Origin: Paenibacillus brasilensis
Lineage (GTDB): Bacteria > Bacillota > Bacilli > Paenibacillales > Paenibacillaceae
Reading direction: 5' to 3'
Length of the DNA stretch: 64,000 bases
NCBI RefSeq assembly: GCF_009363115.1
Contig: NZ_CP045298.1
Span: forward strand, 5,544,533-5,608,532
Shown: piece after piece, positions 16,189 through 24,321 of the stretch
Layout of the letters: each line of letters starts with the position of its first letter
Numbering within the stretch: position 1 is the first letter of the stretch
Made by a program: the position numbers and the translations under genes
Notes under the pieces: generated by a model
Databases searched by the model: none
Told to the model about the DNA's origin: nothing
Seen by the model: the letters and a program-made list of their open reading frames with translations, nothing else

Positions 16189-17574
16189 TTATACATTGCT
16201 CGCAGTAGCCTGAGGCTCATCCGAATCTTTCACTTGCTCAATCGTTTCTTCCATCCCTGTATCGGCATTAATGTAAATCCGATAAATGGAGCCATTAATT
16301 TTACCGCCAAATTCATAACACAGAACCTCTTTTGACAGTTCATTTTCAATTAATGCTTTGCGGTGGTAAGTTTCACGAAACTCAGGATTCAGCTTCGCCC
16401 GTGCAGCCTTCAAATCCAGTTTGGCCTTCGGGATATGACGGTGAGGATTGTGCTCATGCACATAGTCGCTCGCTTGAAGCCCAGTCACTGTTCCGTTATC
16501 CAGGCCCGATCTAACTGTGATTTTTTCCGGATAGATAATCACGTCCCCTTGCACGCTTGCATATGTGATGGCGGCTAAATTTGTTCTTTCATCATAAGCA
16601 ACCGGCTTCATTCCTTTGTAGCCCTTTTGTGCAAGAAATTCACTTGCATGCCGAATCGCCTCATTGCGGGTGACTTTTTTGGGACCTACTTCTCTCATAT
16701 CGTGATAGGAAATGAGCTTACCGCCCTTTTTCGTAAAATCCATGGTGGCCACAGCTTTCTGCTTGTTAAGCAGGGTAGCCGTATAAGACGCCCATTCAGT
16801 TCCTTTACCGTTTTCTTGTACACGAATCTGGCTTTCCGGTTTGCCTGTAAACTCGGCAGCATTCCGTTTAATTTGCTCGGCACTCACGACCGGGAGATTC
16901 AATTTTTTAACAGAACGCTTGGCATAAATGGTGGCCACGGAAGGTCCCCAATCCAGCTCCTTGTAGCCCTCCACCTTTTTGTCCACGGTTTTGAAGCCAT
17001 CAATAATCGTGTTATCCTTTGGACCGGTTTGTGCGCCTGGGGCTTGCTCTACATCAGTCCATCGCAAGTTTTTACTCAAGGCCTTTGCTCGAACTTCGTG
17101 CATGCTTTTCGAAATTTCTCTGGAATTGTTATATAACGTTTTCAGATTGGATAATTCTTTCTCATTCAAAGGCTCGTGATCTAGGTCACGCACGGCAGTC
17201 TGATACGAAAATGTAGATACATGTGACAGCAAATCCTTGGCATGGTTAAATGGCATCACATTGAGAGGCAACTGATTGACCTCATTTTGGGCCTCACTTG
17301 TAATTCTCCACACGTTCATCAAACATTTGCGATGCATCGCGTGTGAAGTATTATGGACAGCAACCGCATTACCAAGTTGGGAATGCAATTGATCCATATG
17401 AAACGACAAATCATGAAACGCACGCTGATATTGATTTTCCGCTTTAATCGACATACTTTTTGCCTGAAGAGATACCTGTTTTCTCATCTGGCTCTCCCGA
17501 TAACCCCACACAAATGCTCCTATCATGAGCAGGGCAACAATCGGGAACAATACCGAACTAAGTCGCTTATACAT
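16189..17574 (-). CDS. ypeB: germination protein YpeB
   Basis: This 461-aa spore protein has an N-terminal membrane helix (SSVLFPIVALLMIGAFVWGY), a long helical domain, and C-terminal PepSY-type repeats (about residues 230-450). In Bacillus it is needed for stable incorporation of the cortex-lytic enzyme SleB, whose gene normally sits directly upstream. Here no sleB is present: the upstream gene is a 50-aa zinc-ribbon protein. The ATG at 17574 follows AAAGGAG at 9 nt. The length is normal for the family. Confidence 0.92.
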   Translation of the reverse strand: MYKRLSSVLFPIVALLMIGAFVWGYRESQMRKQVSLQAKSMSIKAENQYQRAFHDLSFHMDQLHSQLGNAVAVHNTSHAMHRKCLMNVWRITSEAQNEVNQLPLNVMPFNHAKDLLSHVSTFSYQTAVRDLDHEPLNEKELSNLKTLYNNSREISKSMHEVRAKALSKNLRWTDVEQAPGAQTGPKDNTIIDGFKTVDKKVEGYKELDWGPSVATIYAKRSVKKLNLPVVSAEQIKRNAAEFTGKPESQIRVQENGKGTEWASYTATLLNKQKAVATMDFTKKGGKLISYHDMREVGPKKVTRNEAIRHASEFLAQKGYKGMKPVAYDERTNLAAITYASVQGDVIIYPEKITVRSGLDNGTVTGLQASDYVHEHNPHRHIPKAKLDLKAARAKLNPEFRETYHRKALIENELSKEVLCYEFGGKINGSIYRIYINADTGMEETIEQVKDSDEPQATASNV

Positions 17575-17632
17575 ATTGGAAGTCTCCTTTCTTCAATTAC
17601 ACTACCGATAGTGTGACAAGAAGAAAGCTCTC

Positions 17633-17785
17633 TTATGCATGGTTTTCCATGAGTTCAACAATAAACTCGCAATGATCGCATATACAACGCTTAAAGCCGG
17701 TCTGAATTTGCCCTTGCTCCATGCGTCCTCTAAGCACAAAGCGTTCCCCGCATCTTTTACAATGAATTCTCACTTTTATACGCAA
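17633..17785 (-). CDS. zinc-ribbon-like miniprotein, 50 aa
   Basis: A TTG start (17785) lies about 8 nt from AAGGGG and opens 50 codons ending in TAA. Two Cys pairs (C9xxC12 and C36xxC39, with an extra C34) suggest a small zinc-binding ribbon. The rest is basic at the N-terminus (RIKVRIHCKRC) and acidic/hydrophobic at the C-terminus. It occupies the gap between prsW and ypeB where sleB would be in Bacillus. No function is recognised. Confidence 0.6.
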   Translation of the reverse strand: MRIKVRIHCKRCGERFVLRGRMEQGQIQTGFKRCICDHCEFIVELMENHA

Positions 17786-17837
17786 AAAAGACACCCCTTT
17801 CACTAACAGGTTTGTCAGATCAGTGTGTCCCTTTTTG

Positions 17838-18533
17838 TTACATATTAACCTTTTCTTCCCGCTTCAATAATCTAAAAGGAGAACGGTTGTTAGCTCGAGT
17901 GATTTTTGCCATGCCTCCATACCACAAAAATGCCATTAGAGGTATGATAAACCAAACCCAGTCATGTTTGAATTTCGTTAAAATCAGATCATATACTCCG
18001 TGCCAAAACCATGGAAGCACCAATGACAGAAGCAGCATGTATTTGCTCCTCCACTCTTCTGAAAACTTGGCTTTGCCCATGTAATAGCCCATCACTACTC
18101 CAAACATCGCATGACCGGACACCGGCAGCAGTGATCTCATTAACATCATACTCACAGAAGCGTGCCCCGCCCAGGCATACAATAGATTTTCAACCGTTGC
18201 AAATCCGAGCGAGACCGCAGTAGCATACAAAATGCCGTCATAAGGCTCATCGAACTCAGTATGATTATATATAACGTGATACAACAAAAACCATTTAAAA
18301 AACTCTTCCACACCGGCCGAAATGCCGAACACCTGGATTAATGTGTTATCACCTAGCCAGAGCAGCAGTCCGCGTTGGAGAATCATGACAGGAAGTACCA
18401 CCAAAAAGCCGAGTAGAAACACTTTTACAACCATGTGCAATGGCTCCGAATCATATCTGTCCTTCAAGTAAAAATACATCAATAAGGCGAGACCAGGCGC
18501 TGTGGCTGCCGCTAAAACCGAAAACAGAAGCAC
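17838..18533 (-). CDS. prsW: intramembrane protease PrsW
   Basis: This 231-aa polytopic membrane protein of the PrsW glutamic-type protease family cuts the anti-sigma factor RsiW at site 1 in B. subtilis. Conserved features are GVEEFFKW (near residue 74), GFATVENLLY (near residue 109), GHAMFGVVMGYYMG (near residue 140) and WHGVYD (near residue 177). The start is GTG 18533 after GGAGGG. It lies downstream of the mecA-type gene. No sigW/rsiW is in the window, so the target lies elsewhere. Confidence 0.92.
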   Translation of the reverse strand: MLLFSVLAAATAPGLALLMYFYLKDRYDSEPLHMVVKVFLLGFLVVLPVMILQRGLLLWLGDNTLIQVFGISAGVEEFFKWFLLYHVIYNHTEFDEPYDGILYATAVSLGFATVENLLYAWAGHASVSMMLMRSLLPVSGHAMFGVVMGYYMGKAKFSEEWRSKYMLLLSLVLPWFWHGVYDLILTKFKHDWVWFIIPLMAFLWYGGMAKITRANNRSPFRLLKREEKVNM

Positions 18534-18616
18534 CGATCATCCCTCCATAAAAATGAGTCGGCCCTGCATTCAGCGCAGAGCCGACAAATTCAATCAATAT
18601 ACTTTCTAAAGCCCGA

Positions 18617-19231
18617 TTAAGAACGGCTGTCAAAATGAGTGCAGATGACTGCAACGGCCTGTTCAGGAATGATTAGCTTGCCGTACTCCTCCAGCATTGC
18701 TGGTGTTACCGATGAGCCTTCACCGAATTCGGCAAGAACCGCTATCAAGGCCGCAAGCTTGGACTCCTCTACCTCTTCCGGCTCCAAATGTAGAATCCAT
18801 TTTCCTCTATAATGATACAGCTTACCTGCTTCCGTAGTGTTGCTGCGGAGCATGTGAGCCGCTTCTATGAGTACTTCGAAATCACTAAACGCGTAAACGA
18901 TGGAATCACTGTGTTCGAGCGTGACTTCCATTTCGTAGACTTCCTCTGGAAGCTCCTCATCAGGACCAGAACCATACTGTTGATGATCGTATTTACCCCG
19001 AGTGACGATAACAACCATTCCCTGAGCAGGAAGCGCAAAGACTTCGACAGCTAACGGTCCCGTGGCATCGAAGCCCAGCTCGCTGTATGCCTGATCCATC
19101 ATTTCGGTAAACAGCTCATGAACCCTTGGAATTTCTTGCCACATGTCGTCTTTTTGAATACCGCGTTCGCTCAAATCGTCAAAGGTAAGGAAAATCCGTA
19201 TCTTGTCCTGACTTAATCTTTCTATTTTCAT
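18617..19231 (-). CDS. mecA: MecA/YpbH-family adaptor for ClpC
   Basis: This 204-aa acidic protein is a MecA family adaptor that delivers substrates (ComK, Spx and others) to the ClpCP protease. It has the typical N-terminus MKIERLSQDKIRIFLTFDDLSERGI, the substrate-binding part, and a C-terminal ClpC-binding domain with HMLRSNTTEAGKLYHYRGKWIL. The gene position next to prsW matches ypbH of B. subtilis, so either paralog name could apply. The start follows GGAGGAGGG at 8 nt. Confidence 0.88.
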   Translation of the reverse strand: MKIERLSQDKIRIFLTFDDLSERGIQKDDMWQEIPRVHELFTEMMDQAYSELGFDATGPLAVEVFALPAQGMVVIVTRGKYDHQQYGSGPDEELPEEVYEMEVTLEHSDSIVYAFSDFEVLIEAAHMLRSNTTEAGKLYHYRGKWILHLEPEEVEESKLAALIAVLAEFGEGSSVTPAMLEEYGKLIIPEQAVAVICTHFDSRS

Positions 19232-19359
19232 ACTGGACCCTCCTCCTGGCAGCCGAGTGTTATTAACAGATTATGATGCAATTATGGTGCCTGTGATGAA
19301 AATGGTTCTATGTAATCATGTTATCATTTTATAATCGTAAATGCACGAAATAAAAATGA

Positions 19360-19411
19360 GAAAAAAAAGAATCATTTGAACGGCTTTCACAAAAAAGCCG
19401 CAAAATGATTC
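19360..19411 (-). terminator. terminator after the 122-aa membrane protein
   Basis: Stem GAATCATTT...CGGCTTT / AAGCCG...AAATGATTC (19369-19387 with 19394-19411) is followed by TCTTTTTTTT on the minus strand. Confidence 0.85.
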
Positions 19412-19429
19412 GAGATAGAGGTTCCGGGG

Positions 19430-19798
19430 TTATAATCCCGGTACGGCTGTATGAGTTTCCTTGAGTATTTGCTCAACCTCACGTTTAACATCAGGACTGC
19501 TGCTAATAAAGTCTTTAATCAACTTCATATTTTCTTCTTTGTTTTGGAGCGTATGAACGTTATTATCTGTTTTGGAACGATGATCATGATCCTTATGGGT
19601 GTCTTGTTTATTCAACTTAATATCGCCCATTCCAGGAAACGCAGCGTCCATCATTTTGGTGCGGGCTTTCTGCACCAAATTGCCACCTTTTTTCCCATCC
19701 ATGTCCATGGATAAGCCCAACATGTTGCGGTTACGGGAGATCAGAGTGCTTGCGACAGCGCCCAAAACGATTCCCAGGAAAAATGAAGATGTTTTCAC
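19430..19798 (-). CDS. hypothetical membrane-anchored protein, 122 aa
   Basis: GTG start at 19798 with GGGAGG 8 nt upstream. An N-terminal hydrophobic segment (SSFFLGIVLGAVASTLI) looks like a signal anchor. It is followed by a charged, His/Asp-rich linker (DTHKDHDHRSK) and a helical C-terminus (NMKLIKDFISSSPDVKREVEQILKE). The layout resembles YtxH-type small envelope proteins, but I do not recognise the family. It is monocistronic with its own terminator and diverges from the deacetylase gene. Confidence 0.72.
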   Translation of the reverse strand: MKTSSFFLGIVLGAVASTLISRNRNMLGLSMDMDGKKGGNLVQKARTKMMDAAFPGMGDIKLNKQDTHKDHDHRSKTDNNVHTLQNKEENMKLIKDFISSSPDVKREVEQILKETHTAVPGL

Positions 19799-19891
19799 AA
19801 TTAGAACCTCCCTTTGTGGTAGAATCGAGCTTAGTGTTCGTCAGGAAAGACAAACTCATACGGCATAAATACAGGAAGGTGAGATGAATTA

Positions 19892-20791
19892 ATGGGCACA
19901 AAAACAGCAGCCATTTTATTGACTGCATGTCTGCTGCTTAGTGCTTGTACGGCGAACAAGCCAGAATCGGCAGCGTCTGACACAAGTACCAGCACCAAAG
20001 AACAGAAAACCGTTTCTTCCGAGACAAGCTATCGTAATCAAACGAACCGTGATGATCATAACTCAGCAGGTAAAGCAACGGTACAACTAAACAAGCCCGT
20101 CGTTGACAGCAGCAAAACAGGAGAGTCAGCTACGGTGTCTGCCACCGATAAAACATATCATTTGGACAAGGCATATAATGTGGTTCCCAACCAAAAAGGA
20201 GCCGAAAAAAAGGTGATTTTGCTTACCTTTGACGATGGTCCCAAGGAAGCGTCAATGATTAATAAAATCATTGATACACTCGACAAGCACAAGGCCAAGG
20301 CTATTTTCTTCGTAAATGGTTACCGTGTGAAGGAGCATCCTGAGTTGCTCAAGCTTATCCATGACCGTAGACAGCCCATCGGCAACCATAGCTGGGATCA
20401 CATCGTGCTAAAGAACAAATCGGAGGCTGAGGTCAAAAAACAGATTGAAACTGTGCAAAAAATTGTCAAGGATACAACGGGTCAAGCACCGGTGTTTTTC
20501 CGCCCTCCTCATGGTGCAGGCGGGGACGTAGGCCGCAAGGTTGCCAAGGAAAACGGACTTCTGTATATGACCTGGTCCGTTGGTTCACTGGACTGGACTA
20601 TGAAGAAAAATCAGCCTAACAAAACGGATGCAATTCTCAAAAATGTAACGGAGCAGCTACATCCAGGCAGCAATATTCTGATGCATGAGCTCCCATGGAC
20701 AGCCGAGGCGCTCGATGACCTTTTGACCCGCCTTGAGCAAAAGGGCTACCAGTTTGTTGATCCACAATACATTGAGCTTCCTGCCAACTAA
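19892..20791 (+). CDS. polysaccharide deacetylase lipoprotein (NodB domain)
   Basis: This 299-aa exported lipoprotein has the hydrophobic core TAAILLTACLLL and lipobox LSAC (Cys about residue 20). A Ser/Thr-rich linker precedes the NodB deacetylase domain (about residues 108-295). Catalytic motifs are TFDDGP, NHSWDH (HxxxH metal ligands), RPPHG, SLDW and ILMHE. It should remove acetyl groups from a cell-wall or extracellular polymer (peptidoglycan or chitin-like), acting outside the membrane. The exact substrate is not clear. The ATG follows GGAAGGTGAG. Confidence 0.9.
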   Translation: MGTKTAAILLTACLLLSACTANKPESAASDTSTSTKEQKTVSSETSYRNQTNRDDHNSAGKATVQLNKPVVDSSKTGESATVSATDKTYHLDKAYNVVPNQKGAEKKVILLTFDDGPKEASMINKIIDTLDKHKAKAIFFVNGYRVKEHPELLKLIHDRRQPIGNHSWDHIVLKNKSEAEVKKQIETVQKIVKDTTGQAPVFFRPPHGAGGDVGRKVAKENGLLYMTWSVGSLDWTMKKNQPNKTDAILKNVTEQLHPGSNILMHELPWTAEALDDLLTRLEQKGYQFVDPQYIELPAN

Positions 20792-20834
20792 GAAGCTTGT
20801 GTTCATGTTCTATAATCAACGAAAGATGATTGTG

Positions 20835-20885
20835 AAAAAGGCCTTCATCGCCGCATAACGTTGTGCGGAGGTGAAGACCTTTTTC
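20835..20885. terminator. bidirectional terminator, deacetylase / 113-aa protein
   Basis: A roughly 20-bp imperfect stem (AAAAAGGCCTTCA... with ...TGAAGACCTTTTT) with A/T runs at both ends lies between convergent genes. Confidence 0.85.
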
Positions 20886-20898
20886 ATACACCCTTTTA

Positions 20899-21240
20899 TC
20901 ACCAGAGCAATTTACTGATAGGTGGTGCACCCTTGATGCCCCACCATAGTAGTGCTGCTGTAATGAGTACAAAAAGTGTGCTCAAAAAATTCAAAAACCA
21001 CTTGCTTACCCGGAGACGTCGGGATGGAAACATTTCTGCCCGCGTACGGTACTCACTAACAGGAGTGTCATCCTCCATCATCACAGCAATTTCTGGTGCA
21101 GCGGCAACGTGGCTCAATTCAGGCACGGGCCGTGAGGCACGGGAACGGACTGGTTTTGATCCGGGCCTGTCCTCCTCCTTGCCTTTGCGACCCTTTCGAC
21201 GACTACCATAGGTCTGCACTCTGCTGAGCTCCTGATTCAT
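20899..21240 (-). CDS. hypothetical membrane protein, 113 aa
   Basis: A strongly basic N-terminal half (RRKGRKGKEEDRPGSKPVRSRASRP) is followed by one C-terminal membrane helix (FLSTLFVLITAALLWWGI, about residues 83-102). Its ATG overlaps the stop of the CPBP gene (ATGA, 21237-21240), so it is translationally coupled, and the pair ends in a terminator. No known domain is seen. It may be a partner of the CPBP protein. Confidence 0.68.
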   Translation of the reverse strand: MNQELSRVQTYGSRRKGRKGKEEDRPGSKPVRSRASRPVPELSHVAAAPEIAVMMEDDTPVSEYRTRAEMFPSRRLRVSKWFLNFLSTLFVLITAALLWWGIKGAPPISKLLW

Positions 21241-21824
21241 TCTTCATACCTCCGAAACCGTAACGCTAAACCAGATATAAGGTCAATCACAAAATGACAA
21301 ATGATCGGCGCCCACAGGCTGCCAGTCTGTACGTAGATATAGCCCAAACCGTAACTGCTAAGGAACACCCAGCCGGTTGGAATCCAATGCCGCAAATATC
21401 GGATATGGATGACCGCAAACAAAATACTTGTCCAATAAGGGCCAAAACTATACTGAATTGCACCTCTGAACAAAAATTCCTCACAGATCGAAACGACGGC
21501 AGCTATACAAATAATATGCCAAATCGGACGATTTTGAAACAGTAATTGGTTAATACCGCCGTCATCCATGGCATTCTCAGGCATAATTCGGGATAACACC
21601 AGATCCACTAGAAGAATAGCGGCAGCCAATCCCAGGCCCCACCATAGAACATGTAAGCTGTTTGGCAATGCAAACAAATTCAACACATTTCTTTTCTGAA
21701 AAATAATCCAGATTGCACCGACCAGCAGGGTAAGCCCCTGGGTTAGATACAAATTGTAAAGCAGCAAGCGGTCATTCAACTCGTGAATTTGCGCTCTTTT
21801 CCATTTCACTTTGAGCTTTTTCAT
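21237..21824 (-). CDS. CPBP family intramembrane metalloprotease
   Basis: This 195-aa polytopic membrane protein has the CPBP (Abi/CAAX-protease-like) motif EEFLFRG near residue 114, a histidine-containing second motif (FAVIHIRYLRH), and HFVID near residue 178. Family members are prenyl-protein processing or bacteriocin-immunity-type proteases. YpbD of B. subtilis lies in the comparable serA region. It forms a two-gene unit with the 113-aa membrane protein. The target is unknown. Confidence 0.85.
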   Translation of the reverse strand: MKKLKVKWKRAQIHELNDRLLLYNLYLTQGLTLLVGAIWIIFQKRNVLNLFALPNSLHVLWWGLGLAAAILLVDLVLSRIMPENAMDDGGINQLLFQNRPIWHIICIAAVVSICEEFLFRGAIQYSFGPYWTSILFAVIHIRYLRHWIPTGWVFLSSYGLGYIYVQTGSLWAPIICHFVIDLISGLALRFRRYEE

Positions 21825-21960
21825 GTTTAGTTAGTCCTCTGCATAGTCTTCTTTAGCATCATAGCCAAAAAGTCGGGCGGATTCAAGAAGACCTAAATCT
21901 AATTATTCCGCATGCTATAGCTATTATCTAGTCAGCTATCCGCACATGTCGTATCTCCTA

Positions 21961-21990
21961 TTGACATGGCTGTGTAAGCCGTGATACATT
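21961..21990 (+). promoter_or_regulatory. sigma-A promoter of serA
   Basis: Perfect TTGACA (21961-21966) and TACATT (21985-21990, with TG two bases before it) are 18 bp apart, immediately upstream of the T-box leader. Confidence 0.75.
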
Positions 21991-22004
21991 ATGAAAAAAT
22001 TATT

Positions 22005-22292
22005 AACGACAACAACCATGATGGAGAAAAGATGTTGATTTCGTCCTCAGAGAATCGGTGCTTGGGTGGAAGCCGATGGCGGAGTAATGTTCTTTAGCGC
22101 TCCTGAGTTATTGCACCGAGGCTAGGAAATTTATTTCCCGGCATTAGATGCAATCGGCAGAAAACCGTTATCCTTTCGGTCATTTTATGACCGCTGAAGG
22201 CAGTCCGTTGCGAAATGGCTGCGAATTAGGGTGGTACCACGATAACTCTCGTCCCTTACTATGGAGATAGTATGTGATTTGGGAGTTTTTTT
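22005..22292 (+). ncRNA. T-box riboswitch (probably serine) controlling serA
   Basis: The leader contains the conserved T-box sequence AGGGTGGTACCACG (22228-22241) and a Stem I with AGAGAATCGG...CCGAT. A terminator hairpin (AACTC 22244-22248 with GAGTT 22283-22287) is followed by seven T. T-boxes sense uncharged tRNA by pairing a specifier codon with the anticodon. In TTTAGCGCTCCTGAG the candidate specifier codons AGC and TCC both encode serine, which fits the serA gene downstream. Uncharged tRNA-Ser would favour read-through. The 240 bp from 22293 to serA hold no gene I can support. Confidence 0.9.
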
Positions 22293-22536
22293 GATGCCTG
22301 AAAACCGCAAAAGCGGCTTTGTTCAAGGCTTCTGTTCATCAGCCCTTGTCCGTCAGCTTGGTACGCAATGCTATTTTATCCCTTTTCTGCGTCAATGCGT
22401 TATCACACAAGTGTTTACCGCGACTCTCCTGTACTTTTTAGAAGCATTTCAAGTTTTTTCATGTTCTTTATGGAATGTATTTCAGTTTGAAGTACATCCT
22501 GTCCATAAAAGAAGTTAACTTTGAGGAGGAAACCAA

Positions 22537-24129
22537 ATGTTTAAAGTATTAGTATCCGATCCGATCAGTGACCTAGGCATTCAGCAGCTGATGGATGCAG
22601 ACGATGTCACGGTGGACAAGAACACAGGTCTCAGCGAGGATGAATTGGTTCAAATTATTGGTGATTATGACGCACTGCTCGTCCGCAGCCAAACCCGGGT
22701 AACTGAACGCATCATGGCCGCAGGTAAAAACCTCAAGGTTGTCGGACGCGCTGGTGTCGGTGTGGACAACATCGACCTTGAGGCGGCAACGCAACGCGGA
22801 ATTATCGTTATTAACGCTCCTGACGGCAACACAATTACGACCTGTGAGCATACTTTTGCCATGATGATGGCTCTGGCCCGTCATATTCCACAGGCGTATG
22901 CCAAAACTATCGGCGGTACATGGGATCGTAAAACATTCCTCGGTGTCGAGCTGCGCAACAAAACGCTTGGTGTCCTCGGTATGGGACGCATCGGCAGTGA
23001 AGTAGCCAAACGCGCCAAAGCATTTGGCATGAACATCCTCGGCTATGATCCGTTTCTGACAGAAGAACGTGCCGAGAAGCTGGGCATTAAGCTCGCCAGT
23101 GTGAACGAAATCATTCGCAACGCAGATTTCATGACCGTACACACCCCTTTAACACCGGAAACAAAGCATATGATTGCACGCCCGCAGTTTGAAGTGATGA
23201 AAAAGGGAATGCGTATCATTAACTGTGCCCGTGGCGGTGTTATTGATGAGATGGCTCTTGTTGAGGCCATTGATGAAGGAATTGTTGCCGGTGCAGCCTT
23301 TGACGTATTCGAGTCGGAGCCGCCAGCACAGGACCATCCTTTCCTGAGCCATCCGAAAATTATCGTTACACCGCATCTGGGCGCATCCACAGTCGAAGCT
23401 CAAGAGAACGTAGCTATCGACGTATCCGAGCAGGTGCTGCATATCTTGCGTGATGAGCCGTTTAAAAATGCGGTCAATATGCCTCCAGTACCATCCAATG
23501 TGATGACGCAATTACAGCCATATTTCTCACTTGGCGAGAAGCTGGGCAGCTTTGCTGTTCAGGTGACGAATCAGGCTGTAAGTGAAATCCAGGTGGATTA
23601 CGCTGGCGATTTGTCCACTGTAGATACACAGCCGCTGACTCGTTATATTTTGAAAGGCGTACTCAGCCGTCACCTGGGCAGTGATGTGAACATTGTAAAC
23701 TCTGTCCATCTTGCCAAAACACGTGACATCCATCTTGTCGTATCCCAGGCTCCGGCCACCAAAGGCTTTACGAACCTGATCACTGTTACGCTTAAAACAC
23801 AAAGCGGCGAAGAGCAACGCGTAGCTGGTACCCTGCTGGCAGGGTATGGCGAGCGGATTGTCCGGTTGAACCAATTCCCAGTAGATGTGGCACCGGAGGC
23901 TCATTTCCTGCTCATTTCCCACAATGATAAACCAGGCATTATCGGCCGTGTCGGCACCCTGCTTGGTGAAAATGGCGTCAATATCGCCTCCATGCAAGTA
24001 GGACGTAAAATTGTTGGTGGCGAAGCCATCATGATTCTCACGGTTGACAAAGCTGTGCCAAAAGATGTGCTCGTTCAACTGGTTGGACTGCCGGAGCTGA
24101 ATACCGCTCAAGAAGTAGTGCTGGGTTAA
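22537..24129 (+). CDS. serA: D-3-phosphoglycerate dehydrogenase
   Basis: This 530-aa enzyme oxidises 3-phosphoglycerate with NAD, the first step of serine synthesis. The long form has a catalytic/NAD domain (residues 1-315; GMGRIGSEVAKRAKAFGM Rossmann motif, catalytic His in TPHLGAST), an intervening (ASB) domain, and a C-terminal ACT domain (HNDKPGIIGRVGTLLGENGVNI, about 455-528) that binds serine in other bacteria. ATG follows GAGGAGG. Control is likely twofold: T-box attenuation by tRNA-Ser and possibly allosteric feedback through ACT. Confidence 0.97.
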   Translation: MFKVLVSDPISDLGIQQLMDADDVTVDKNTGLSEDELVQIIGDYDALLVRSQTRVTERIMAAGKNLKVVGRAGVGVDNIDLEAATQRGIIVINAPDGNTITTCEHTFAMMMALARHIPQAYAKTIGGTWDRKTFLGVELRNKTLGVLGMGRIGSEVAKRAKAFGMNILGYDPFLTEERAEKLGIKLASVNEIIRNADFMTVHTPLTPETKHMIARPQFEVMKKGMRIINCARGGVIDEMALVEAIDEGIVAGAAFDVFESEPPAQDHPFLSHPKIIVTPHLGASTVEAQENVAIDVSEQVLHILRDEPFKNAVNMPPVPSNVMTQLQPYFSLGEKLGSFAVQVTNQAVSEIQVDYAGDLSTVDTQPLTRYILKGVLSRHLGSDVNIVNSVHLAKTRDIHLVVSQAPATKGFTNLITVTLKTQSGEEQRVAGTLLAGYGERIVRLNQFPVDVAPEAHFLLISHNDKPGIIGRVGTLLGENGVNIASMQVGRKIVGGEAIMILTVDKAVPKDVLVQLVGLPELNTAQEVVLG

Positions 24130-24175
24130 TAATAGAAAATGCTAGAGAAAGTCCATTTTACTTTCTCCTTAAAAG

Positions 24176-24206
24176 CGAGGCGCCTGGATACTCAGGCGTC
24201 TTTTTC
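24176..24206 (+). terminator. terminator after serA
   Basis: GGCGCCTG-GATACT-CAGGCGTC followed by TTTTT. Confidence 0.88.
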
Positions 24207-24217
24207 CTATACCAGTG

Positions 24218-24268
24218 TCAACATCTATCTTGATGCTGATGTTCCACGTTGAACAAGATAAATGTTGA
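24218..24268. repeat. 15-bp imperfect inverted repeat between serA and resE
   Basis: TCAACATCTATCTTG (24218-24232) and CAAGATAAATGTTGA (24254-24268) differ from perfect symmetry at one position, with a 21-nt centre. There is no T-run directly after it, so it is not a standard terminator. Confidence 0.5.
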
Positions 24269-24275
24269 TTTTTCA

Positions 24276-24305
24276 ACAAAAAGCACCCTCTTCCGAGGAT
24301 GCTTT
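24276..24305 (-). terminator. terminator after resE
   Basis: AAAGCATCCTC-GGAA-GAGGGTGCTTTTT on the minus strand. Confidence 0.85.
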
Positions 24306-24321
24306 CGAACTGGGAATTTAG

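Noticed and set aside
18451..18654. 67-codon frame between prsW and mecA
   Set aside because: Overlaps the prsW start and the mecA end in another frame; no ribosome site.
20637..20972. 111-codon frame antisense to the deacetylase 3' end
   Set aside because: Overlaps the deacetylase gene and the terminator; coupling evidence favours the 113-aa gene in a neighbouring frame instead.
22261..22518. 85-codon frame between the T-box terminator and serA
   Set aside because: Begins inside the riboswitch terminator, lacks a ribosome site, and has no recognisable features.
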